Below are positions 1-7,081 of a stretch of DNA of 53,553 nucleotides, in pieces. The position numbers were made by a program, and so were the translations under genes. Each line of letters opens with the position of its first letter. Position 1 is the stretch's first letter. The notes under the pieces are model-generated. The model made no database searches, was not told the DNA's origin, and saw only the letters and a program-made list of their open reading frames with translations. The stretch comes from Synergistaceae bacterium (GTDB lineage Bacteria > Synergistota > Synergistia > Synergistales > Aminobacteriaceae). The stretch is from contig JAFSJJ010000026.1 of NCBI GenBank assembly GCA_017439345.1, forward strand, positions 1 through 53,553. The letters run 5' to 3'.

Positions 1-45
1 ACCTTATCCACGTTAATTAGTCTCAATGCGGAGCTTGCTGCTTAG
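1..45 (+). CDS. tnpB: TnpB-like protein, C-terminal fragment (partial, runs in from the left)
   Basis: The frame reads TLSTLISLNAELAA and stops at TAG 43-45. The same 14 residues end the longer fragment on the minus strand at 53444-53551. Only the extreme C-terminus is present, so no catalytic RuvC residue can be checked. The assignment rests on the adjoining IS right end and on the position of tnpB in this family, where it ends just before the right-end hairpin. TnpB is an RNA-guided nuclease that helps retain the element. Confidence 0.5.
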   Translation, partial: TLSTLISLNAELAA

Positions 46-140
46 GCTGTAAAGTTCTGAGTTCTGACCGTATGGCGGAGAGGAAGTCCGGACGATTAAG
101 AAATTCGGAAGCACGCGACTTTAGTCGTGTGAGGATTCAC
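46..140 (+). ncRNA. Probable TnpB guide RNA (reRNA/omega-RNA) 3' scaffold, copy A
   Basis: In IS200/IS605 elements the right end is transcribed as the TnpB guide RNA and the host bases just outside the element act as the guide. Here the noncoding tail between the tnpB stop and 140 can fold: a 9-bp stem with one G-U pair sits at 112-131, and a possible upstream fold involves gtccggac near 87-94. The guide would begin at 141 (TGATTGAAGC...), toward cbiQ. Function is inferred from the family; transcription is not shown by the sequence. Confidence 0.4.
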
Positions 141-158
141 TGATTGAAGCTGTAAATA

Positions 159-803
159 TTATACATGATTCATGATTATAATCACTAACGAATAAGACGC
201 GAATAACGAAAGATTAATAACGTCATGAAGAGTCAATCTCATTGAGTCAGTCTGTCTGAAGCCGTCAAAGCCTCCCCTGCAAATTATTGCTCTGGTCATA
301 CGCTCTGAATGTGAAGCACTCTGAAGCAAAACTGAAGCCGTTATATATGCAAATGTCTTGAGTCTCATCATAACGCCCAAATCAGGAGCCCTAAGCCTCA
401 ATGATATTAACGCAGAGTCAAGCCTCTCACGCATGATATTTATTCCCCTGAACGTCAATAATAATAATATGCATAACTTCTCAGGAACTCTCAAGAATAC
501 AAGCGAATCATAAAGTTTTGACTCACTCTGAGTGAAAATTAATTCAGCAAAGATTATATATATCATGTTGACTCTTAACGCTATTATTATTCCCGTGATA
601 AAGCCCTCGCGAATATCAGGCCAAGTTAATGCAAGAGTGATAATCATAATCAGGTTGAACGCATTTATTTTCACGAGAGATTTAATTATTTCAGGACGCT
701 TTATAACTAGAGTCAAAGGCAGCATAGACGCAATTATCAACGCATAGGACTTCACGCTTAACGATACACTTAACGCATAGAGCATCGCACATACTATAAT
801 CAT
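159..803 (-). CDS. cbiQ: ECF transporter transmembrane (T) component, CbiQ/NikQ-like
   Basis: This is a 214-residue membrane protein with several hydrophobic segments. A cytoplasmic region carries Arg-rich elements (SLRLRAPDL, then TRAIICRGGFDG near residue 174) resembling the coupling motifs through which EcfT proteins contact the ATPases. I start at ATG 803: it forms an ATGA overlap with the cbiM stop and has GGAG 8 bases upstream. A GTG at 836 would lengthen it by 11 residues. It acts with CbiM as the membrane core of a nickel/cobalt importer. The cognate ATPase (CbiO/NikO), which normally follows, is absent because the IS end begins 18 bases after the stop. Confidence 0.85.
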   Translation of the reverse strand: MIIVCAMLYALSVSLSVKSYALIIASMLPLTLVIKRPEIIKSLVKINAFNLIMIITLALTWPDIREGFITGIIIALRVNMIYIIFAELIFTQSESKLYDSLVFLRVPEKLCILLLLTFRGINIMRERLDSALISLRLRAPDLGVMMRLKTFAYITASVLLQSASHSERMTRAIICRGGFDGFRQTDSMRLTLHDVINLSLFASYSLVIIIMNHV

Positions 804-1399
804 GACAGGAACTCCGGCGCAGACTTCTTCAGCCACGCAATAATAAAACTTGTAACGAGTCCTTCAATCAACGCCAGGGGAACATGAGCAATGACTATTA
901 ACTTTGCAGCATTAATAAAATTAGAGTCGCTCAGAGTCAGAAATAATCCGACTAAGAACGCTGCTATAATCACGGCTAAAGCTCCTGAGATAAAAGCTAG
1001 AGTCGTAACGAGAATTTTATTGCTGGAATCACGAATTAATCTGCCGAATAAAATATATATAATCAGAGAAGATATGCTCATGATAAAGTTATTTGCGCCG
1101 AGAACTAGAAGCCCTCCGAAGTGAAATAACAGAGCCTGAAGCAATAACGCAATGAATACAGCAGGAAAGACTCCCCAGCCCAGAATTAAGCCCATAGGTG
1201 CAAGAAGAGATAAATGAGTCGATGACGGCCCGAGCTTTATATTCACCAGTGAAGCAAGAAAGAATCCTGATGATAATAACGCAGTCCGTGTGATTTTATT
1301 CATGTCTGTCTTCTTGAGTCCTATTGCAAGTCCTGCGCAACTTCCTGCCCAGCCGGTGATTAACATGCCCCCTGATAAAATGCCCTCGCTAATGTGCAT
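800..1399 (-). CDS. cbiM: ECF transporter metal-binding (S) component, CbiM/NikM family
   Basis: The protein has 199 residues and begins with MHISEG. In CbiM/NikM the N-terminal Met-His pair coordinates the metal together with a later His, here His62 in GPSSTHLSL. Six or seven hydrophobic segments fill the rest. The start at 1399 has CAGGAG six bases upstream and lies inside the 3' end of the preceding NikL-like gene. The NikK- and NikL-like partners favour nickel over cobalt, since the NikKMLQO arrangement is a described nickel type, but sequence alone does not settle the metal. Confidence 0.92.
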   Translation of the reverse strand: MHISEGILSGGMLITGWAGSCAGLAIGLKKTDMNKITRTALLSSGFFLASLVNIKLGPSSTHLSLLAPMGLILGWGVFPAVFIALLLQALLFHFGGLLVLGANNFIMSISSLIIYILFGRLIRDSSNKILVTTLAFISGALAVIIAAFLVGLFLTLSDSNFINAAKLIVIAHVPLALIEGLVTSFIIAWLKKSAPEFLS

Positions 1400-1844
1400 G
1401 ATGTCTCCTGATTATTAATGCAAGATTAAATATTAAGCTCACTCCGAGTAATGCCCTGATGAATAATTCTAGTCCTTCAGGTGAGTCGCTCTGAGCGTTA
1501 ATAATATTTTTCCCGTGATTTGCAAGCTGTTCTTCAGTGATATTAATTTCTGCCGTGCATTGATGTCCTTCTTCATCACGAACTATGACGCGCCACTGTC
1601 CGATTGAGTCAGGAGTGAAAGCAAATCTCCCGTTTTCATCAGTACGTCCTGATTGAATCGCAAATTTTGAATCTTTAGGCGAGAAGACTTTAGCTTCACG
1701 ATAGCTCATTTTTTCACCGGTTGAGTAAAAGAATTCAAGACTCACAGCTTTTAATTCAGATACTTTGAAACCTGTCCCATGTGCAAAGAGTTCACCAGCT
1801 GCGAATAGAATCACAGCCAGTGCTATAAAAATTTTGGATCGCAT
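1389..1844 (-). CDS. NikL/CbiL-like accessory protein of the nickel ECF transporter
   Basis: A 151-residue protein with a signal peptide (about residues 1-21), then FAHGTGF, a small beta-rich domain (about 25-105) and one C-terminal transmembrane helix (about 127-144), ending in the His-rich tail RRHHAH. This architecture matches NikL/CbiL, which replaces the small N subunit in some nickel ECF systems. The HG motif at the mature N-terminus and the His tail could bind metal; that is inference. Its start shares one base with the preceding stop (TAATG) and its end overlaps cbiM by 11 bases, so translation is probably coupled. Confidence 0.75.
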   Translation of the reverse strand: MRSKIFIALAVILFAAGELFAHGTGFKVSELKAVSLEFFYSTGEKMSYREAKVFSPKDSKFAIQSGRTDENGRFAFTPDSIGQWRVIVRDEEGHQCTAEINITEEQLANHGKNIINAQSDSPEGLELFIRALLGVSLIFNLALIIRRHHAH

Positions 1845-2626
1845 TATTTGACTTCGAATAATAAGAATGCCCTTAAGTTTACGCTGTCATAGTCGCCTGA
1901 TTTGCCGGGTAAGCCTCCCTGTGAAGCGCGGACTCCCCACCAGCCTGAATGAGTTATCTTGATGTGAGCTTCTCCGTTCTCTGCCTCTGTGTAATAAGCG
2001 TATGTGTTCTCGTACTCAGTAACGAAGCCGTCATAGCTCGCCCATACAGGCCCGGTGTAAGGCTGACCGTTGAGCATGATCTTGACGTGAAAATATTCGC
2101 CTGATTTTACATCAGCAGGGTTAGTTACGGGAATGATCTCTAACGGATGATTCAAGACTTGAGCAAAAGTTTTGTCATCGTGTGAAGCGTTGAATATTGC
2201 CTTTGCGTACTTGTCGTATTTATTCGCTGAGATAACCTTCAAGCCTTGAGCCTCTAATTCAGTTCGAGATCCAGACTTGCCGCCCTCGTTCGTAACGCAC
2301 CATGACTCGCCGTCTTTGATTGCTGCAAGAATGAACGTACCTTCAGGAGGAGTAACAGTGAAATCAATGCATAAGCCCTTCTCGTTAGCCCTGAGTTCAG
2401 ACTCTATTAATTTGCCGTCTTGAATAATACCTGCTTTGACTCGTGAAAGAATCTCTACTTCTTCAGGAACGATAAATCTATGAGCCGATTGAACCTCAGC
2501 ATTGAACTTTTCGCCGGCAGGAATGTTTGAATACTTCGCTGCTTTAATCGTGAGTTCGTGAGCTGCTGCCGTGTTGACAAGAAGAGCGAGAATAAATAAA
2601 GCTGTGAAAAATTTTGTGTAGCGCAT
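1844..2626 (-). CDS. DUF4198-type (NikK-like) periplasmic metal-uptake protein
   Basis: The product has 260 residues. It starts with MRYTKFF, a signal peptide ends near TAAAHEL, and two beta-rich halves follow. The mature protein begins with His-Glu, as in other DUF4198/NikK proteins that deliver nickel to the ECF importer. I use ATG 2626 because GGAGGA lies 7 bases upstream; an upstream in-frame start at 2677 lacks a ribosome site. It is the first gene of the nik/cbi block and is separated from lpxB by 76 bases that include a weak inverted repeat (TAACAC/GTGTTA). Confidence 0.75.
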   Translation of the reverse strand: MRYTKFFTALFILALLVNTAAAHELTIKAAKYSNIPAGEKFNAEVQSAHRFIVPEEVEILSRVKAGIIQDGKLIESELRANEKGLCIDFTVTPPEGTFILAAIKDGESWCVTNEGGKSGSRTELEAQGLKVISANKYDKYAKAIFNASHDDKTFAQVLNHPLEIIPVTNPADVKSGEYFHVKIMLNGQPYTGPVWASYDGFVTEYENTYAYYTEAENGEAHIKITHSGWWGVRASQGGLPGKSGDYDSVNLRAFLLFEVK

Positions 2627-2702
2627 AAAAAATTCCTCCGTCTTGAATAAATTTTTTAACGGGGGAAATAATAACACAACTAGTTATAAAAGTGTTACCG
2701 GT

Positions 2703-3821
2703 TTAATTACGCAAAATATTATTCACTGACTCTGCCCAGAACTTGAATGCGTCATCATTACCCATTAAGACTCTTGCTTCTTTGAGTCTTGAGTCAATCT
2801 CGCGCTTGTTGTCATCATCGCACAAATAATTTTCGAGTTCATGAACTATTCGTGACGGGTCAGCTTCTTTACACAATAACTCAGGGTAAACGGGCTTTGA
2901 TGTCAAGTAATTAGGGATCGAAATTTTTTTCACGTGAACAAGACGCTTCAATATCTCGTAAGTGAGTCTCTTCATGTTGTAGATAACGACCATATAACGG
3001 CCAAGCAGCATAGCTTCAACCGCAACAGTTCCCGAGACTCCTGTTACAGCAAGAGAACCTGCCATTAATTCGCGTCCACTGCCCTCCCAAGTGTCAAAGC
3101 CTCTGACTCTATCACGCAATAAATCAGCAAGATCAGCACTCAGACCCGGAGCAATCGAGAACACAGGACAGTAATCTTTATCACGCAAAATTTTCGCTGT
3201 CTCGAGCAATATATCAATGTGAAAGTTTATATCGTATTTACGGCTTCCGGGCATTAAAGCAATGACTCTCTTACCTGCAAATTTATTCGCGAACTCTTGA
3301 GAGACTCTGACATCACGAAGCTCATTAACTAGGGGGTGAGCCTTCCAGAGTGAATTAACTTGATGATCTAACAAAAATTTATGCTCGAAATAAAATAACG
3401 GCAGGCATAAATCATAATCGCGCTTGAGGTTCTTGACGCGTCCCGGTCTCCATGCCCACACTGTAGGAGGAATCAACGAGATAATTTTATTTTCATAACC
3501 TGCTTTTCTGAGTGAACGTGCAAGCATTAAGTTAAAGTCAGGGCTGTCGATTAATATTGCTGCGTCAGGATTAACTCGAATCACTTCGCGGACTATAGAA
3601 TTTTTGAGCTTGAATATTCTGGGTAAAGCCGGAATCACTTCAAGGAATCCCATGAGCTTTAACTCTTCGTAGCTCCAGACTTCACGGCCTCCGGACTTGA
3701 CTGACTCACTGCCCATTAAGCCCCATATATCTGCGTCAGGGTTCATGTTAAGGAACTCTCGAATGAAGCCCCCTGCGTAAATATCTCCGCTGACTTCGCC
3801 GCAGGATAAAAATATATTCAT
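2703..3821 (-). CDS. lpxB: Lipid-A-disaccharide synthase
   Basis: A 372-residue GT19 enzyme that joins UDP-2,3-diacylglucosamine and lipid X to form lipid A disaccharide phosphate on the inner face of the membrane. The N-terminus MNIFLSCGEVSGDIYAG is the family signature. A middle PPTVWAWRPGRVK and a UDP-binding LMPGSRK are also characteristic. Length is normal. The start overlaps the upstream symporter gene as ATGA (3818-3821), indicating translational coupling. The product acts directly on LpxI output, yet a transporter gene separates the two. Confidence 0.95.
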   Translation of the reverse strand: MNIFLSCGEVSGDIYAGGFIREFLNMNPDADIWGLMGSESVKSGGREVWSYEELKLMGFLEVIPALPRIFKLKNSIVREVIRVNPDAAILIDSPDFNLMLARSLRKAGYENKIISLIPPTVWAWRPGRVKNLKRDYDLCLPLFYFEHKFLLDHQVNSLWKAHPLVNELRDVRVSQEFANKFAGKRVIALMPGSRKYDINFHIDILLETAKILRDKDYCPVFSIAPGLSADLADLLRDRVRGFDTWEGSGRELMAGSLAVTGVSGTVAVEAMLLGRYMVVIYNMKRLTYEILKRLVHVKKISIPNYLTSKPVYPELLCKEADPSRIVHELENYLCDDDNKREIDSRLKEARVLMGNDDAFKFWAESVNNILRN

Positions 3822-5200
3822 GGCTTGTTATACTCCTTAAGGTCAATAAGATTTTCACTCTTGGCAGCGAGGGTCATAGCTGTAATATTACCCATACAGT
3901 TCGCAGGAGTCTCGAACATGTCCTCAATTGAAGTTAGAGCCATAAGAGCTCCCATCAGGTCAAGGGGCAGGCCGATCTGCATGAATAAGACTGATAAACG
4001 GGCAATCCCTGCACACGGCATACTCGGAGAGACAGAGAGAAGAATTATTATTGATACAGCTAGAGAAATTATCTGCGGGAAAGAAATATTAAATCCGTAT
4101 ATATTCATAACTGACAAAAGTATAACTGACAGATAAATACATCCGCCCTCTTTGTTAAGTGATGTCCCTATTGAGACTGCGAACGGATAAAATTTTTGAG
4201 AGATTCCCATTTTGTTAGCTGCTGTCATAGCGTCAGGAATAGCTGCGTTGCTTGAACACGTGCTGAAGGCTGTTATTATCACGCTGAGACATTTTTTATA
4301 AATCAATGCAGGATTGAGTCCGGCGCAAAACTTTATAAGCAGAGAGTAAATTATATTCATCAGGGCATGACCTAATAAAATAGTTAATAATATTCCCAGA
4401 AACGAAGCTATTATGTCAAAGCCCATAGTAATTATCGTTGACGATATAGAACAGAATACGACCAGAGGCACGAACTTGACCAGAATTTTTGTTATCCCGA
4501 TAAAAGTTGCGTTTAAGTCATGGCAGGCTCTCAGAATTGATTTTGCTCCTGATGTACCTGCTTTCTTGATTCCGCTGAGATTTCCCACGTCTGCAAAACA
4601 TAATATAATCGAGAAAAATACAATAGGAACAGCACACATCTTGAGACCGTTTAGAAATACAGCAGAGACGACTCTGAAAATGTCATTGTTAATAGTCATG
4701 CATAAATCTTCAGGCAGAAACGCACGCATTGTTAATCCTGTTATTATCGCGAGAATTAATGCACTCAAGACTTTATATAATCCCGAATAATTAGAAGTCA
4801 GGGCAGTAATAGTTATCGTGTTAAAATCTCTCAAATGTTTGAAAGATATATTGCTTGTGAACGAACGTAATATTAAATTCTGTATAGCTTCTTGAGATTC
4901 CGGTGAAAATTCGCTGTCGTCAGGAATGTCAATAAATCCCGAAAAATTAAACTCTTTGCCCGGTACTGATAAATCAATTAAGATATTGCCGAAACTCTTT
5001 CTGACTCTTATCATGAAATATTTTTTCCTGCAAAAGTCAGCATGTTTCATCAAGCGCAGTAAAGACTCTTCGCATACAAGATCAGCACGCGACAAATCTT
5101 TATGAACGAGTTTCAAGGCTTCAAGATTCTCATGAATAAAGCTCAAGGTTGAATGTATATCACCCTCGTGAAAATTCTTTTGCAACGTTACAACCCCCAT
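3818..5200 (-). CDS. Dicarboxylate/amino acid:cation symporter (DAACS) with an extra N-terminal domain
   Basis: The protein has 460 residues. From about residue 135 on it is a sodium/dicarboxylate-type (SDF) symporter: many membrane helices, the serine-rich re-entrant motif STCSSNAAIPDAM and a later NKEGGC where the family usually has NMDGT. Residues 1 to about 130 are soluble and not part of standard symporters. The segment LVCEESLLRLMKHA followed by IRVRKSFGNILIDLSVPG resembles the start of a HATPase_c (anti-sigma/kinase) fold, without clear nucleotide-binding boxes. The start ATG 5200 lies 13 bases inside lpxI with no clear ribosome site; a TTG a few codons later is possible. Substrate unknown. 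Confidence 0.8.
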   Translation of the reverse strand: MGVVTLQKNFHEGDIHSTLSFIHENLEALKLVHKDLSRADLVCEESLLRLMKHADFCRKKYFMIRVRKSFGNILIDLSVPGKEFNFSGFIDIPDDSEFSPESQEAIQNLILRSFTSNISFKHLRDFNTITITALTSNYSGLYKVLSALILAIITGLTMRAFLPEDLCMTINNDIFRVVSAVFLNGLKMCAVPIVFFSIILCFADVGNLSGIKKAGTSGAKSILRACHDLNATFIGITKILVKFVPLVVFCSISSTIITMGFDIIASFLGILLTILLGHALMNIIYSLLIKFCAGLNPALIYKKCLSVIITAFSTCSSNAAIPDAMTAANKMGISQKFYPFAVSIGTSLNKEGGCIYLSVILLSVMNIYGFNISFPQIISLAVSIIILLSVSPSMPCAGIARLSVLFMQIGLPLDLMGALMALTSIEDMFETPANCMGNITAMTLAAKSENLIDLKEYNKP

Positions 5201-5979
5201 ACAGCGATATTATATTTTTCGGCAAGGGCAAAGAATTTCTCAGGTTCAAGAATCAGAGTCCTTGATGACTCGACAGCCAAACACGTTAAGCCTGACTGGT
5301 GCATGTTCTCAAGCGTTATAGTTCCTACTGTAGGCAAATCGTAGCGCAAGTCCTGATCTTCACGCATCATCTTGACGACGACTCCCCGTCCTGCAAGAGT
5401 CCCTGCCCTCTTGATCATCATGTCAGTGCCTTCCATAGCTTCGACTGCAACTACTGCACCTCCTGCGACGCATACAGCTTGACCGAACGAACACGGTAAT
5501 GTTACGCGCAGGACTTTGACTCCGTAATTAATATCTGCAAATTCGCTTTCATCAGGCTCACGACTCGTTAATTTCCCGGCAGACGCAATGAACTCCGGCA
5601 AAATCTGCCAATACGGAATAACTTGAATATTTTCTGACTCAAAGACTTTAACGACAGCTCCTAATAAAGAATGATCATCGCGCAAAGATTTTTTCAGGAC
5701 AGAACGACTCAGAGAGTCAAATAACAACGGCAGACAGTAAATTATTTTCTTGGGAATCCTGCCTGCCATGATTAATTTGTCAGCTCCGAAAGTTTTTAAC
5801 TCCTTCAAGCCCCGGCCGAGATTAGGGGTTCTCATCTTGATTAACTTTGCTGCATAAGGCTCTAACTTTTCAGGATCATCACGAAGGGTAAATATGAGCG
5901 TCTTATCCTGAACAGTGTTTAATTTCTTTGCTATCTCAATTGGTAAAATGCCCTCGCCTGCTATTAATGCGATATTCAT
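5188..5979 (-). CDS. lpxI: UDP-2,3-diacylglucosamine pyrophosphatase LpxI (DUF1009)
   Basis: This enzyme hydrolyses UDP-2,3-diacylglucosamine to lipid X, the step before LpxB. LpxI replaces LpxH in many bacteria. The N-terminus MNIALIAGEGILP and the C-terminal portion with VVKMMREDQDLRYDLPTVG are family features. I start at ATG 5979 (263 residues) to match the usual LpxI N-terminus; an ATG nine codons upstream lies inside the permease gene. The order is permease, lpxI, symporter, lpxB with overlapping or near-touching ends, so lipid A synthesis and lipopolysaccharide export appear co-transcribed. Confidence 0.92.
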   Translation of the reverse strand: MNIALIAGEGILPIEIAKKLNTVQDKTLIFTLRDDPEKLEPYAAKLIKMRTPNLGRGLKELKTFGADKLIMAGRIPKKIIYCLPLLFDSLSRSVLKKSLRDDHSLLGAVVKVFESENIQVIPYWQILPEFIASAGKLTSREPDESEFADINYGVKVLRVTLPCSFGQAVCVAGGAVVAVEAMEGTDMMIKRAGTLAGRGVVVKMMREDQDLRYDLPTVGTITLENMHQSGLTCLAVESSRTLILEPEKFFALAEKYNIAVWGL

Positions 5980-5980
5980 G

Positions 5981-7081
5981 TTAAAGTCTGTCAACCCTCC
6001 ATGCAAAGAATACGGCTATAAAGAAAAATACGATATTAGGCCCCCAGCCTGCTATTGCCGCGTGAAGATTGCCTGACTCGCCGAGTGCCCTGCATAATGA
6101 CATGACGACATAATACGCGAACACGAACACTACACTTATTCCGAAGCCTACGCCTCCCCCTGAACGCCCGCGCCTTGAAGCTCCGAAGCCTGCCCCAAGT
6201 ACTGCCATGATGACACATGCCCAGGGGACAGCAAGTTTCAAGTGAAACATTACCCATAATTTAGATAAATCAGTGCCTATGCTCTCAGCTTGATTGATAT
6301 AGCTCCAGAGTTCATGTGCGCTCATGTCCGAAGGTCTCCGTGTACTTCTCTGCAATTGAGCCGGTGATAATTTAATTGCGAGTCTCTGTCTTTGGAAGCG
6401 TAATAATAAACTTATCTCGCCTTCACGTGATACGCTGTAAATTCTGCCGTCCTCTATCCACCATTGGGAATTCATCCACATTCCTTTACGTGCATTAAGG
6501 GTGCTGGTGAGTCTGCCGTCTTCAAATTCATGCATCATGATTCCTGACATTGTGCCTTTGTCGGGGTCGAGTTCGTCGATATAGAGCACTCGTTTTAACT
6601 GTCCGTTCTCCTCTTCTCTCAAGAAGACTTTCTGTTGGACTGCGCTGGCTTGGTTCTTCATGATCTCATACTTCATAAGTCTATCAGCTGCAATCGAAGC
6701 AAACGGTACGATCGTCTCATTGAAGGACAACGCTATAACAGAGATCAACACGGACGCTAATATTATCGGCCTTAATATTCTCCTGAACGGAATTCCCAAA
6801 GACTTCAACGCAATTAACTCACTGGCAGAGTTAAGGCTTGACATTCCCAGCAGAGTCGATAAAAGCGAACTCATAGGGACGGTCATAATGACGACTTCAG
6901 GAAGCCTGTAAAAGAACAAACGGGTAACGACTCCGAAAGCTACTCCGCGTTCAATTATTAATCTTGCAGCCTGAAAGAGTAAATCACCTGCAACGAATAT
7001 CAGCACAAATATCAATATACCGAACATGAAAGGCCCGGCACATGCTCCGAGTATTAATTTGTTGAGTAGTCCGCGTCTCAT
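5981..7081 (-). CDS. LptF/LptG family lipopolysaccharide export permease (YjgP/YjgQ)
   Basis: The 366-residue protein has the family layout: an N-terminal helix, two more helices by about residue 115, a large periplasmic beta domain (about 125-265) and three C-terminal helices. The segments LPEVVIMTVPMSSLLSTL and ELIALKSLGIP are typical of LptF/LptG. With LptB and a second permease it extracts lipopolysaccharide from the inner membrane. Only one permease gene is in the window, and I cannot separate F from G with confidence. It overlaps the preceding sensor gene by four bases (ATGA). Confidence 0.88.
   Translation of the reverse strand: MRRGLLNKLILGACAGPFMFGILIFVLIFVAGDLLFQAARLIIERGVAFGVVTRLFFYRLPEVVIMTVPMSSLLSTLLGMSSLNSASELIALKSLGIPFRRILRPIILASVLISVIALSFNETIVPFASIAADRLMKYEIMKNQASAVQQKVFLREEENGQLKRVLYIDELDPDKGTMSGIMMHEFEDGRLTSTLNARKGMWMNSQWWIEDGRIYSVSREGEISLLLRFQRQRLAIKLSPAQLQRSTRRPSDMSAHELWSYINQAESIGTDLSKLWVMFHLKLAVPWACVIMAVLGAGFGASRRGRSGGGVGFGISVVFVFAYYVVMSLCRALGESGNLHAAIAGWGPNIVFFFIAVFFAWRVDRL

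Larger units (their letters stand above)
1..140 (+). mobile_element. Right end of an IS200/IS605-type (tnpB) element, copy A
   Basis: These 140 bases recur as the reverse complement at 53349-53488 with one difference (c at 76, paired with a instead of g at 53413). The stretch holds the last codons of a transposon ORF, then a noncoding tail ending in a hairpin (112-120 CACGCGACT with 123-131 AGTCGTGTG) and the sequence gaggattcac. A subterminal hairpin followed by a TTCAC-like end is typical of the right end of IS200/IS605/IS1341 elements. Host DNA starts at 141, 18 bases before the cbiQ stop. The left end and most of tnpB lie outside the window. Confidence 0.75.

Noticed and set aside
78-95. 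Sequence gagaggaagtccggac resembles the RNase P RNA motif GAGGAAAGTCC
   Set aside because: It occurs in both IS right ends and the rest of the RNase P core is absent, so it belongs to the IS tail.
2627-2702. Nickel/cobalt or cobalamin riboswitch before the nik/cbi genes
   Set aside because: The 76-base gap is too short and has no conserved core, only a weak inverted repeat.
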